Below are positions 34,648-43,329 of a stretch of 45,026 nucleotides of DNA, piece after piece. Both the position numbers and the translations under genes were made by a program. The notes below the pieces were generated by a model. That model did no database searches. It was not told where the DNA came from and was given only the letters and a program-made list of their open reading frames with translations. The stretch's first letter is position 1, and each line of letters starts with the position of its first letter. Where the stretch lies: positions 1-45,026 of the forward strand of contig JARUXA010000025.1 in NCBI GenBank assembly GCA_030433805.1, written 5' to 3'. The DNA comes from Sphingomonas sp. PsM26 (GTDB taxonomy: Bacteria > Pseudomonadota > Alphaproteobacteria > Sphingomonadales > Sphingomonadaceae).

Positions 34648-34661
34648 CGCCGTCGACGGCG
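34648..34661. promoter_or_regulatory. 14-bp perfect palindrome before the ABC permease gene
   Basis: CGCCGTCGACGGCG is an exact palindrome 17 bp before the ATG of the duplicated permease, just upstream of its SD (GAGGT). It could be an operator that blocks transcription or a structure that masks the ribosome binding site. The core is GC-rich, so chance symmetry is possible. Confidence 0.3.
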
Positions 34662-34678
34662 TCCGATGAGGTGAGACG

Positions 34679-36442
34679 ATGCGAGACTATCCTTCGATCG
34701 CGCCGGCCCGGATCATCCGCGGCCTGCGTCCCTTCCCGCGCGCCTGGCGCATCACGACGCCAAGCTGGGCGGACGGAATCGCCTTCCTGCTGCTTGCGGC
34801 ACTCGCCGTGCTCGTCGCCAAGGGCGCAGCGGGGGTAGCACAACCGCTGGCGGACTTGCGGATCGATCCGGTCTCGCTCGATCCGTGGCACCTGCCGGGC
34901 TATGCGCTGCGCACGACGCTGCGGATGTTCGCAGCGCTTGGCGCGTCATTGCTGTTCACCTTCGTCGTCGCGACCCTCGCCGCCAAGAGCAAGCGCGCCG
35001 AGATGATCATCGTCCCCGCGCTCGACATCCTGCAATCGGTGCCGATCCTCGGCTTCCTGACGTTCACCGTTACCTTCTTCATGGGGCTGTTCCCGGGGCA
35101 GCAGCTCGGCGTCGAACTCGCGGCGATCTTCGCGATCTTCACCAGCCAGGCATGGAACATGGCGTTCAGCTTCTATCAGTCGCTACGCTCGGTCCCGGCG
35201 GATCTGGCCGAAGTGTCGCAGGGGTTCGCGCTGTCGCCGTGGCGGCGCTTCCTGCGGCTCGAACTGCCGTTCGCGACACCCTCGCTGGTGTGGAACGCGA
35301 TGATGTCGATGTCGGGTGGCTGGTTCTTCGTCGTCGCGTCCGAGGCGATCAGCGTCGGCAACACGCGGATCATGCTGCCGGGGATCGGATCATGGCTCGC
35401 GCTCGCGATCGACCGGCAGGATTTCCGTGCGGTCGGCTGGGCAGTCGGGGCGATGGCGGTGGTGATCCTGCTCTACGATCAGCTTGTCTTCCGTCCGGTC
35501 GTTGCCTGGGCGGACCGCTTCCGTTTCGAACAGACCGCGTCGCAGGATGCGCCGAGCAGCTGGGCGTATGACGTGTTCCGCAAGGCGCGCTTGCTGCCCG
35601 TGCTGTTCGCGCCGCTGCGGTGGCTTGGGCAGGCGCTGATCGCGCTCGACCGTGCGCCGGTCAAAGCGCGGCGCGCTCCGCGCCCGGTCGCACGCCAGTC
35701 GCTTGGGCAAATGCTGTGGCTCGCGTTCGTCACGGTCACGCTGCTCGCGGCCGCCTGGGTCGTGTTCGGCTATGTCGCGCGGCATCTTGCCTGGGGCGAT
35801 GCGTTGACCGCCTTCGGGCTCGGGATGATCACGATGCTCCGCGTGCTCGTGCTGATCGCGCTGGCAAGCCTGGTGTGGGTGCCGATCGGCGTCTGGATCG
35901 GGCTGCGTCCGCGCTGGGCTGAGCGGCTCCAGCCGGTCGCGCAATTCCTCGCCGCCTTCCCTGCCAACGTCCTGTTCCCGTTCGCGGTGATCGCGATCGT
36001 CCATTGGCACCTGAACGTCGACGTCTGGCTGTCGCCGCTGATGGTGCTCGGCACGCAATGGTACATCCTGTTCAACGTCATCGCGGGCGCGAGCGCCATC
36101 CCCAACGATCTGCGCGAGGCGGCGGGGATGTTCGGGGTGCGGCGCTGGCAATGGTGGCGGCAGCTCGGCATCCCCGGGATCTTCCCTTATTATGTCACCG
36201 GCGCGCTCACCGCATCGGGCGGATCGTGGAACGCGAGCATCGTCGCCGAAGCGGTCTCGTGGGGGAGCGAACGGCTCGAGGCGCACGGTCTCGGCAGCTA
36301 TATCGCCAAGGCGACCACGGCGGGGGATTTCCCGCGTGTCACGCTCGGGATCGCGGTGATGTCGGTCTTCGTGATCGGCTTCAACCGGCTACTGTGGCGC
36401 CCGCTCTATGCCTATGCCGACCGCCGCCTGCGCCTCGCCTGA
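34679..36442 (+). CDS. ABC transporter permease, duplicated (COG4986-like)
   Basis: The 587-residue protein is a head-to-tail fusion of two SsuC/TauC-type permeases. Each half has about six helices and a docking loop: LAEVSQGFALSPWRRFLRLELP (near 180) and LREAAGMFGVRRWQWWRQLG (near 475), the latter followed by GIPGIFPYYVTGAL. This matches the duplicated-permease anion transporter group (NitT/TauT-like). The ATG at 34679 has GAGGT about 6 nt upstream. The ATPase gene follows after 34 bp. No binding protein is encoded nearby. The substrate is unknown, and the anion label comes from family annotation only. Confidence 0.88.
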   Translation: MRDYPSIAPARIIRGLRPFPRAWRITTPSWADGIAFLLLAALAVLVAKGAAGVAQPLADLRIDPVSLDPWHLPGYALRTTLRMFAALGASLLFTFVVATLAAKSKRAEMIIVPALDILQSVPILGFLTFTVTFFMGLFPGQQLGVELAAIFAIFTSQAWNMAFSFYQSLRSVPADLAEVSQGFALSPWRRFLRLELPFATPSLVWNAMMSMSGGWFFVVASEAISVGNTRIMLPGIGSWLALAIDRQDFRAVGWAVGAMAVVILLYDQLVFRPVVAWADRFRFEQTASQDAPSSWAYDVFRKARLLPVLFAPLRWLGQALIALDRAPVKARRAPRPVARQSLGQMLWLAFVTVTLLAAAWVVFGYVARHLAWGDALTAFGLGMITMLRVLVLIALASLVWVPIGVWIGLRPRWAERLQPVAQFLAAFPANVLFPFAVIAIVHWHLNVDVWLSPLMVLGTQWYILFNVIAGASAIPNDLREAAGMFGVRRWQWWRQLGIPGIFPYYVTGALTASGGSWNASIVAEAVSWGSERLEAHGLGSYIAKATTAGDFPRVTLGIAVMSVFVIGFNRLLWRPLYAYADRRLRLA

Positions 36443-36476
36443 GCCTGTTTCCCCAGTCCTCAAGGAGCCTACGATC

Positions 36477-37796
36477 ATGGCCACCCTCTCCCCGCTTCCC
36501 GCCGCTCGCCCGCTTGTCGAAATCAAGCGGCTGACACACCGCTACGGCAAGGGCGGGACGAGCGGCGCGCTGCTCGTGCTCGACGATGTCGCGCTGACGC
36601 TGGTCGAGAATGAAGTCGTCGGGCTGCTCGGCCGCTCGGGCTCGGGCAAGTCGACGCTGTTGCGGTCGATCGCGGGGCTGATCCAGCCCGACGAGGGCAG
36701 CATCACGTTCGTCCCCGACGAAGGCGGCACCGCGCCGAGCGTCAGCATGGTGTTCCAGACCTTCGCCCTCTTCCCATGGCTGACCGTGCTCCAGAACGTC
36801 GAGCTCGGGCTCGAGGCGCAGCGTGTGCCAGCGGAGGAACGCCGTACCCGCGCGCTCGCGGCGATCGACCTGATCGGCCTCGACGGGTTCGAGAACGCTT
36901 ATCCCAAGGAACTGTCGGGCGGGATGCGCCAACGCGTCGGGCTCGCGCGCGCGATCGTCGTCAATCCGTCGCTGCTGCTGATGGACGAGCCCTTCTCCGC
37001 GCTCGACGTGCTGACCGCGGAGACGCTGCGCACCGACCTGCTCGACCTGTGGGCGGAGGGGCGGATGCCGATCAAGTCGATCCTGATCGTCACGCACAAT
37101 ATCGAAGAAGCGGTGCTGATGTGCGACCGCATCCTCGTCTTCTCGTCCAACCCCGGCCGCGTCGCCGCCGAGATCACGGTAGACCTGCCGCAGCCCCGCG
37201 ACCGGCTCGATCCGGCGTTCCGCGCTTTGGTCGACGACATTTACGCGCGCATGACCGCGCGCGCTGCGCCCGAACCCGCGCAGGACGGCGTGTTCCCCGG
37301 CAGCGGCATCCAGATGGTCTTGCCGCGCGTGTCGACCAACGCGCTCGCCGGGCTGATGGAAGAAGTCGATGCGCCCCCCTTCGACGGACGCGCGCCGATG
37401 GCGGACCTCTCGGATCAGCTCCAGCTCGAGATCGACGACCTGTTCCCGATCGCGGAAACGCTCCAGCTGTTGCGCTTCGCGGAGCTTCAGGGTGCCGACA
37501 TCCTGCTCACCCCGGCGGCACGGCGCTATGTCGAGGCGGACGTCGACGACCGCAAGGCGATGTTCGCGCGCGCGCTGCTCGCGCATGTCCCGCTGGCGCA
37601 GCACATCAGGCGCATCCTCGACGAGCGCAGCGGGCATATTGCCCCGGCGCGCCGGTTCCGGGACGAGCTGGAAGACCATATGTCCCCCGACTATGCGGAC
37701 GAGACGCTGCGCACCGTGACGCATTGGGGACGCTATGCGGAGGTCTTCGCCTATGACGAGGACGACGACCGCTTCTCGCTCGAGGACGCGGTCTGA
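36477..37796 (+). CDS. ABC transporter ATPase with AAA-associated C-terminal domain
   Basis: The 439-residue protein has an ABC core with Walker A GRSGSGKST (near 54-62), Q-loop VFQTFALFPW, signature ELSGGMRQRVGLARA and Walker B LLLMDEPFSALD, as in nitrate/sulfonate/taurine importers. About 170 extra residues follow, resembling the AAA-associated domain (PF09821), with acidic helices such as LQLEIDDLFPIAETLQLLRF and an acidic end. AAGGAG lies about 9 nt before the ATG. It is the partner of the duplicated permease. The extra domain may sense a ligand or regulate transport in place of a binding protein. Confidence 0.9.
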   Translation: MATLSPLPAARPLVEIKRLTHRYGKGGTSGALLVLDDVALTLVENEVVGLLGRSGSGKSTLLRSIAGLIQPDEGSITFVPDEGGTAPSVSMVFQTFALFPWLTVLQNVELGLEAQRVPAEERRTRALAAIDLIGLDGFENAYPKELSGGMRQRVGLARAIVVNPSLLLMDEPFSALDVLTAETLRTDLLDLWAEGRMPIKSILIVTHNIEEAVLMCDRILVFSSNPGRVAAEITVDLPQPRDRLDPAFRALVDDIYARMTARAAPEPAQDGVFPGSGIQMVLPRVSTNALAGLMEEVDAPPFDGRAPMADLSDQLQLEIDDLFPIAETLQLLRFAELQGADILLTPAARRYVEADVDDRKAMFARALLAHVPLAQHIRRILDERSGHIAPARRFRDELEDHMSPDYADETLRTVTHWGRYAEVFAYDEDDDRFSLEDAV

Positions 37797-38034
37797 GCCC
37801 TGCGTTTGGTGCGGTGCAGAATCGCGCCGCTACAACGCCATGCACCGCCCCGTCACAAGACGCTGGGCGTAACGAATATTCTCGCCTGAATGACGGTGAA
37901 ACGTGGCGCAACTATGCCAAAGCGTTTCCGACGTGCTTTGCCCAATATCAAAGAACCCAGTAGAAGCACTGTAACGCCAGTGTTTTCCAGTTCTGGCCAT
38001 ATCCCTTCTTATACATTCTCCCGCACAATGGCGG

Positions 38035-38056
38035 TCGATCGGATTCTTCCGATCGA
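38035..38056. promoter_or_regulatory. Inverted repeat upstream of the glycosidase-like gene
   Basis: TCGATCGGA (38035-38043) and TCCGATCGA (38048-38056) form a 9-bp stem with a TTCT loop, 62 bp before the GTG start. It may be an operator or an mRNA leader stem. The gap 37797-38118 (322 bp) is less GC-rich than the genes and holds a TATACA that could be a -10 near 38010, but no gene. Confidence 0.4.
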
Positions 38057-38118
38057 CTCGCTATGGCTGAACATCTCGTGCTGGCGTGCGCACAGCACCG
38101 CAAGGAAAGTAGAAATCG

Positions 38119-39780
38119 GTGTCCAACAACAAGGTTGCAGAGTCTTCCGTCGGCGACGCATCGTCTGCGTCCTCCCGCAAAAAGGTCATTATCGGTACGC
38201 TGCTCGGCGCAACGATCATCGGCGGGGCATTCGCCGCCGGGGTTGGGGGATCGAGCACGAGCAACGGTTCCTCCACGCCGGTCATCGTGGTGAAGGGCAA
38301 ACCCACGCCGACGCCGGTACCGACACCTACGCCAACGCCGACGCAGGCACCGTCACCCGGCGCGGAAGCATTCGCGATCGGCATCAACGTGGCGGGCAGC
38401 AATTACTATAGTCCCGAACGTACATTCGCCAATCTGGCATTCGCCACGGGAGCGTGGCGCAATCCCTCCGCATCCTGGGCAGATGTTCCCAAGGCGAAGC
38501 TGACCGCAGGTGGTACGCCGTTGATCGACGCGGCCTTGTTCCTCAACATTCCACAGACGGTCTGGGCCGGGAAAGCCACGCAAATCAAATGTACCTGGAG
38601 TGGTAGTGGAACAATCCGGATCTCCGGCGCTACGCAGATGGCTCCCGCCAATCACGCTGTTACGTTTACCTGGCCGGGGCGGATTGGAACGACGCTTCCA
38701 AGCATGTTGCTCTATGTCGATTCAGTCAATGCATCGGATCCCCTTGCCAATCTGGACTGCCGCGAACCCAGCCTGGTAGCGAATGGCGTGTTCGATCAGA
38801 GGAGCGTGGACGACCTGAAATCCTATCGCGTACTGCGCTTCCTCGATTGGTCCGATGCCAACAGCAACCCGGCCAGCGTGACGTGGGCGGCTCGCTCGGT
38901 TCCCCAGCGTCTCGTCCAAGACGGCACTGACGGCATTGCCCTCGAACATATGGTCGATCTCGCGAATGCTGCCGGCTCGGATCCATGGTTCACGGTGCCG
39001 TGGAATGCTGACGAGGGGTATGTCCGGGCACTGGGCAAATTGGTGCACGACCGACTGGCACCCGGTCGCAAGGCCTATTTCGAACTGTCGAATGAGACGT
39101 GGAACTATGCGTTCCCGATCGGCAACGTCGTGCTGAACGAGGGCTTGGCACGAAACCTGTCCCCGGATCGCTATTCGAATAATCTTCTGCGCTATGCGGA
39201 AAAGTCCGTCTGGTTCCACAAGCTGTTGACGTCTGCCTTTGAGGACAATCCGGCACGTCTCGTGCGCGTACTGAATCTGCAGAACGGCAACGGGTCCGGT
39301 ATCGACCAGATGATGAACTTCCGAGATACCAAGCAATGGGTCGATGCCATCGCAACCGCGCCCTATTTCGGCCACAGCCTGTTACGGACGGTCAACGTCG
39401 GGGTAACGGACCTGCCAACGCTGTTCGCCTCGCTTGAAACGATGCGAGCTCAGACGATCGAACGTGCGGTGGCAGACAAGGCCAGCGCGACCAAATGGGG
39501 CAAACGTTACCTCTCCTATGAGGGGGGCCAACACATCGTTCCGCCGGCGGCCAGCGCGGACGTTGCGATGCGGATGCAGCGCAGCCCGCTGATGCACGAC
39601 ATCTACCAGCGCTATCTGAGCGACTGGAAGACCAAGGTGGGTGGTACGGTGACGCTCTATTCGGCGACCGGCGCGATCAACCAATATGGGGCGTGGGGTA
39701 TTCGGGAATATGCGGGGCAACCCGTTTCCGAAACACCGAAGCGCCGTGCGGTCCTGGAGGCGATTGCCGCCAACCAGTAA
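38119..39780 (+). CDS. Membrane-anchored clan GH-A-like glycosidase (predicted)
   Basis: The 553-residue protein has a cytoplasmic N-terminus, one membrane helix (about 22-43, KKVIIGTLLGATIIGG), a Thr-Pro repeat linker (PTPTPVPTPTPTPTQAP, 62-78), then a beta domain (85-215) and a barrel-like domain. FELSNETWN (Glu326) looks like the acid/base motif of clan GH-A, and YLSYEGG (Glu468) like the nucleophile, 142 residues later. The start GTG is preceded by AGGAAAG. Family membership is inferred from these motifs, not certain. The neighbours are a glycosyltransferase and sugar-modifying oxidoreductases, so a role in exopolysaccharide trimming is likely. GC and codon bias are weaker than in the ABC genes. 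Confidence 0.6.
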   Translation: MSNNKVAESSVGDASSASSRKKVIIGTLLGATIIGGAFAAGVGGSSTSNGSSTPVIVVKGKPTPTPVPTPTPTPTQAPSPGAEAFAIGINVAGSNYYSPERTFANLAFATGAWRNPSASWADVPKAKLTAGGTPLIDAALFLNIPQTVWAGKATQIKCTWSGSGTIRISGATQMAPANHAVTFTWPGRIGTTLPSMLLYVDSVNASDPLANLDCREPSLVANGVFDQRSVDDLKSYRVLRFLDWSDANSNPASVTWAARSVPQRLVQDGTDGIALEHMVDLANAAGSDPWFTVPWNADEGYVRALGKLVHDRLAPGRKAYFELSNETWNYAFPIGNVVLNEGLARNLSPDRYSNNLLRYAEKSVWFHKLLTSAFEDNPARLVRVLNLQNGNGSGIDQMMNFRDTKQWVDAIATAPYFGHSLLRTVNVGVTDLPTLFASLETMRAQTIERAVADKASATKWGKRYLSYEGGQHIVPPAASADVAMRMQRSPLMHDIYQRYLSDWKTKVGGTVTLYSATGAINQYGAWGIREYAGQPVSETPKRRAVLEAIAANQ

Positions 39781-39794
39781 AGCTATGCAAGCGC

Positions 39795-39825
39795 GGCAGG
39801 ACGGGCCTCGATGGCCCGCCCTGCC
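39795..39825. terminator. Bidirectional stem-loop between converging genes
   Basis: GGCAGGACGGGCC (39795-39807) and GGCCCGCCCTGCC (39813-39825) form a 13-bp stem with one G-T type mismatch and a 5-nt loop. It fills the 57-bp gap between the glycosidase-like gene and the glycosyltransferase gene and would end both transcripts. No strong T-run follows. Confidence 0.6.
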
Positions 39826-39837
39826 GTCGCTTCGCGA

Positions 39838-41043
39838 TTAGCCTGCCACCGTGACCGGCGAGACCAGTGCTCGTTCGAGCAGTTCGGCCGAACGGGTCGC
39901 ATCGTGTCGTGCTTCGATCCGGCGACGGCCTTCCTGCCCGAGCGCCATCAACTGCTCCGGCGAAGACCGCAGCGCCGCACGCAGTGCCTCTGCAATCGCA
40001 TCGACCGAGCCCGAGGGGAAGATCCAGCCGCAGCCGTCATCGACCAGTTCGGGGATCCCCGCGATCGTCGTCGTCAGCACCGGACGCCCCAGCGCCAGCG
40101 CCTCCATCAGCACGATCGGCAACCCTTCGGCGTAACTCGGCAGCAGCAAGGCCGACGCGCGCGTGATCGCGCTGCGGACTCCTGGCGCATCTGCCCAGCC
40201 AAGGATGCGGACATGGTCCTGAACCCCGTGGCGCAGGATTTCCGCCTCGATCAGGGCGCGGTCTTCGCCATCGCCGATCAGGTCGACCTGCACCTGCGGA
40301 AATTCCCGACACACCATCGCAACCGCTGCGGGGATCAAGCTCTGCGCCTTGTTCGGGCAAAGCCGACCGACGCAGACGAACCGCCCCGCTTCGCCGGGGG
40401 TGTCCGCCTGCGTGAACTTGGTCAGATCGATGCCGCAATGGATGATCTGGACCTTGGCCGCATGATCGGGCGCTTCTTCCAGAATCCGCCCACGGCAGTA
40501 TTGCGTGATCGCGACGGTGAACGCCGAATCGGCGACCTTGCGCCCCAGGGCGTTCTCTTTCGGATCGACCAGCTCGTCGGGGCCATGCACCGTAAAGCTG
40601 TAGCGCGCCCCGCCAAGGTGATGCGCGAGCAGCGCGACCGTGGTGGCATTGGTCGAGAAATGCGTGTGGACATGATCGATGCCGAGCGCCTGCGTCCGCC
40701 GCCGCAGATAGATCGCCTGCAACAGATAGTTGACGTTCTTGGCGAAACCGCCGCGCGACTGCCCCAGCACGTGGCGGAACACCGGCAGCGTGCGCAACAG
40801 GCCGAACGGGTTGACCAGCGGCTCGGTCAGCGCGGACAGGATCAGCCGACCGAGGTTGCCCGTCAGCAGATATTCGGTGCGCCCCTGCTCCGCGATATCG
40901 TCGGGATCAAGCAGCTTGCCCTCCCAATGCCGCACCGCGAAGCGCTTTACCGGCTGGCCGAGCGCTTCCAGTTGCTCGATTTCCCCGCGAATGAACGTCG
41001 TGCTCGTCATCGGGTAGGAGTTCATCAAATACGCGAGCTTCAT
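39838..41043 (-). CDS. Family 4 glycosyltransferase
   Basis: The 400-residue GT-B protein starts with KLAYLMNSYPMTSTTFIRGEI and has a mid part HVHTHFSTNATTVA, a linker YSFTVHGPDEL and the donor-binding half VCVGRLCPNKAQSLI, LIGDGEDRALIE and PSYAEGLPIVLMEALALGRPVLTT. The EGLPIVLMEA segment holds the EX7E motif of retaining family 4 transferases. The start at 41043 overlaps the upstream stop (ATGA). The upstream open frame is not family-like. It would add a hexose from a nucleotide sugar to a lipid-linked glycan. Confidence 0.93.
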   Translation of the reverse strand: MKLAYLMNSYPMTSTTFIRGEIEQLEALGQPVKRFAVRHWEGKLLDPDDIAEQGRTEYLLTGNLGRLILSALTEPLVNPFGLLRTLPVFRHVLGQSRGGFAKNVNYLLQAIYLRRRTQALGIDHVHTHFSTNATTVALLAHHLGGARYSFTVHGPDELVDPKENALGRKVADSAFTVAITQYCRGRILEEAPDHAAKVQIIHCGIDLTKFTQADTPGEAGRFVCVGRLCPNKAQSLIPAAVAMVCREFPQVQVDLIGDGEDRALIEAEILRHGVQDHVRILGWADAPGVRSAITRASALLLPSYAEGLPIVLMEALALGRPVLTTTIAGIPELVDDGCGWIFPSGSVDAIAEALRAALRSSPEQLMALGQEGRRRIEARHDATRSAELLERALVSPVTVAG

Positions 41044-42086
41044 CGGCGATCTTCCCGTGCGGCATCGAGCACGCGCATGACGTCCAGGGACAATTCCACC
41101 GGCAGTACGGGGCTCTCGATCGCACCCGACCGGTAAAGATCCCGGAAATGCAGCAGCTCGGGGACGTACGGACTCGCACCGAATGCGGCAAAGCGCGTCT
41201 TGCGCATCCGCGCGAGGTCCGCCAGCCGCCGGAAGGCTGGCCGCGCCTTGATGCGGTCGCGCAGACCGCTTTCCCCCGTCGGGCGCGATGGCGGCGCGAC
41301 CGTATCGACCGCGATCTTCTCCGACGACAGCAATGGCGCGGCGACCGTCACCGCACCACGCTCGCACCCGATCGTCATCGCATTGCCCAACAACGCGGTA
41401 AGCGACGCGGAGAGTTGCGCGGTCGCGCCGCTCGCGTGCGTGAGCAACAGCGCAGCCTCGGTATCGATGCCGTTCGTGCCACGCGTGATCTGCGCGCGCA
41501 CGTCCACCACCGGCCCAAGCGCCAGTCGCGCGAGCGTCACCAGATAGACCGCGCGGTCGAGCAATACGCCCCCCCCTACCGCGGCATAGCAGCCGGGATG
41601 GCTCGCGGGCGTGGTCGGATAGCCGAAACTCGCGGACAGATGCCGCACCGGCCCGAGCTGCCCCGACGCGACATCGGCAAGCGCGGTGTGCACCGCCGGA
41701 AGGAACGGCGTCGCGACCGCTTCCATGAACAACACGCCCGTGCGCCGCGCGGCCGCAACGACTCGCTCGGCCTCGGCCGTATCGACCGCGAACGGCTTTT
41801 CGCTGAGCACCGCCTTGCCCGCTTCCATCGCCTTGATCGCCGCCGCCGCGTGATCGGCGCTATTGTTCGCGATATAAACCGCATCCACGCCCGGATCGGC
41901 GAGCACCGCGTCGAGCCCGGGGAAAGCGGTCGCGATCCCCAGCGAGTCCGCCACGCTCCGCGCGCGCTCGGCGCTGGCGGAACAGATGCCGACGACGGTC
42001 AGACCGGGCACATGCCCGATCGCGGCGACCATTGTATGCGCGATATAGCCAGTGCCGATCACTGCGACGCGAATGTCCTGCGCCAT
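41040..42086 (-). CDS. Gfo/Idh/MocA-family oxidoreductase (first)
   Basis: The 348-residue enzyme has the Rossmann motif VAVIGTGYIAH at the N-terminus and the SEKPFAVD motif (Lys near 97) that marks the family's catalytic lysine, followed by a C-terminal alpha/beta domain with LDRAVYLVTLARLALG in the substrate-binding part. Members dehydrogenate or epimerise sugars with NAD(P)H. It overlaps the glycosyltransferase gene (4 bp) and lies 3 bp downstream of the second oxidoreductase gene, so the three form one operon for a rare sugar, possibly a keto- or amino-sugar. Confidence 0.92.
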   Translation of the reverse strand: MAQDIRVAVIGTGYIAHTMVAAIGHVPGLTVVGICSASAERARSVADSLGIATAFPGLDAVLADPGVDAVYIANNSADHAAAAIKAMEAGKAVLSEKPFAVDTAEAERVVAAARRTGVLFMEAVATPFLPAVHTALADVASGQLGPVRHLSASFGYPTTPASHPGCYAAVGGGVLLDRAVYLVTLARLALGPVVDVRAQITRGTNGIDTEAALLLTHASGATAQLSASLTALLGNAMTIGCERGAVTVAAPLLSSEKIAVDTVAPPSRPTGESGLRDRIKARPAFRRLADLARMRKTRFAAFGASPYVPELLHFRDLYRSGAIESPVLPVELSLDVMRVLDAAREDRR

Positions 42087-42089
42087 CGC

Positions 42090-43238
42090 TCAGGACTCCT
42101 GCACGCTGGTCCGCTGGCCCGCCCAGTGCGTCACCGGCGACGGCGTGAAGCGGGTCGTCATGTGCTGCGCGCCGGTGTTCTCCCCCGCCGACTGGATCGC
42201 GAGCGATACCTCGGTTAGATGGAGCGCGAAATCGCCCGCCTGGCGCGCCTCGCGCCCCGCCGCGATCGCGTCGAGCATTTCCGCTGGCCCGAGCATGAAA
42301 TTCATCGATGCCGCGCCACGCCGCTTGACCGCGGGATGGCGCGTGAACGCGGGCGACGGCACCTTGCGCGCGATCGGGCTATTGATCATCCGGCGGCGGA
42401 TGACGTGCCGCGTCCGCACCTTCACCGCCGCGCGATTGTCCCAAGATTCCGTGACGCTCGCCACGCCGCGGTCCCCGATCACGCGGATCCGGTGGTCATG
42501 CGGCGCGAGGATGCTGCACGTCAGCCGCGCGACCACGCCGCTTTCGAAGAACAGCGTCGCGGACGAATAATCGGGTGCGGTCTCTGCGCTGGTCAGGCCG
42601 GACACGTCCGCCAGCCCCGCCGACGCCGACACCGTCGTCCGCACCGGGCCGAACATCGCCATCAGCCACGTGAGGTAATAGCCCGCATGTTCGAGCGTGC
42701 AGCCGACGACGAGCTCGTCCTCGATCGGCCACGGTGTCCCCGACTCGCTCTTCCACTTGGTCAGCGGTGCCTGCGAAATGTAATCGTCGTCGAGCTCGGC
42801 ATAGACCAGCTTGGGCACGCCGATCCGCCCCTGCTCGACCGCGAGCCGCAAGGTCTGCGCGGCTTCGCTGAGCAGGCTGCACGGCGCCGACGCGATCTGC
42901 AGCCCGCGCGCCTTCGCCAGTGCGTGGAGAACGACCGCATCCTCCATCCGCATGCTGAGCGGCTTCTCGGAATAGACGTGCTTGCCCGCCTCGAGCAATT
43001 GCCGGCTAACCTCGAAATGCGCGTGCGGGTTGGTGAGGTTGAGCACCAGCGTCGCCGGACCGGTCAGTACCGCATCGATGCTGTCGACCGCGGGAAGCTG
43101 CCAGTGCGCGCAGAAGCGCTGCAACCGTTCGGCGTCCTTATCATAACAGGCGACGACCTGAATATCGGGGAAGGTGCGCAGCGAGGCCGCGTAGAGATCG
43201 GCCACGAACCCCGTTCCGATGATCGCCACTGTGCGCAT
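42090..43238 (-). CDS. Gfo/Idh/MocA-family oxidoreductase (second)
   Basis: The 382-residue protein also has an N-terminal Rossmann motif (VAIIGTGFVADLYAASL) and the catalytic YSEKPLSM segment. It differs from its neighbour in the C-terminal half, which is longer and has a GCTLEHAGYYLTWLMAMFGP helix at the active site. The two proteins are not recent duplicates. It is the first gene of the three-gene operon. Sequential action on one nucleotide sugar (for example oxidation at C3, then another change) is plausible but inferred. Confidence 0.92.
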   Translation of the reverse strand: MRTVAIIGTGFVADLYAASLRTFPDIQVVACYDKDAERLQRFCAHWQLPAVDSIDAVLTGPATLVLNLTNPHAHFEVSRQLLEAGKHVYSEKPLSMRMEDAVVLHALAKARGLQIASAPCSLLSEAAQTLRLAVEQGRIGVPKLVYAELDDDYISQAPLTKWKSESGTPWPIEDELVVGCTLEHAGYYLTWLMAMFGPVRTTVSASAGLADVSGLTSAETAPDYSSATLFFESGVVARLTCSILAPHDHRIRVIGDRGVASVTESWDNRAAVKVRTRHVIRRRMINSPIARKVPSPAFTRHPAVKRRGAASMNFMLGPAEMLDAIAAGREARQAGDFALHLTEVSLAIQSAGENTGAQHMTTRFTPSPVTHWAGQRTSVQES

Positions 43239-43329
43239 GATTTCCCAACTTCGAATAGGCGTAGGCCAAATGGCGGATGGGGGAAGCGTCTAGCTTAGGG
43301 TCTTGGGGTTCGCAATGCGAAGGGGAGTG

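Noticed and set aside
31370..34891. Very long open frame (about 1170 codons) on the strand opposite the TonB receptor
   Set aside because: It is antisense to a clear receptor gene with a signal peptide, plug and barrel. The product is rich in Arg, Asp and Val in the way typical of antisense frames in GC-rich DNA.
37890..38411. Plus-strand frame of 173 codons before the glycosidase-like gene
   Set aside because: It runs into the real gene in another frame, has no SD and shows weak codon bias.
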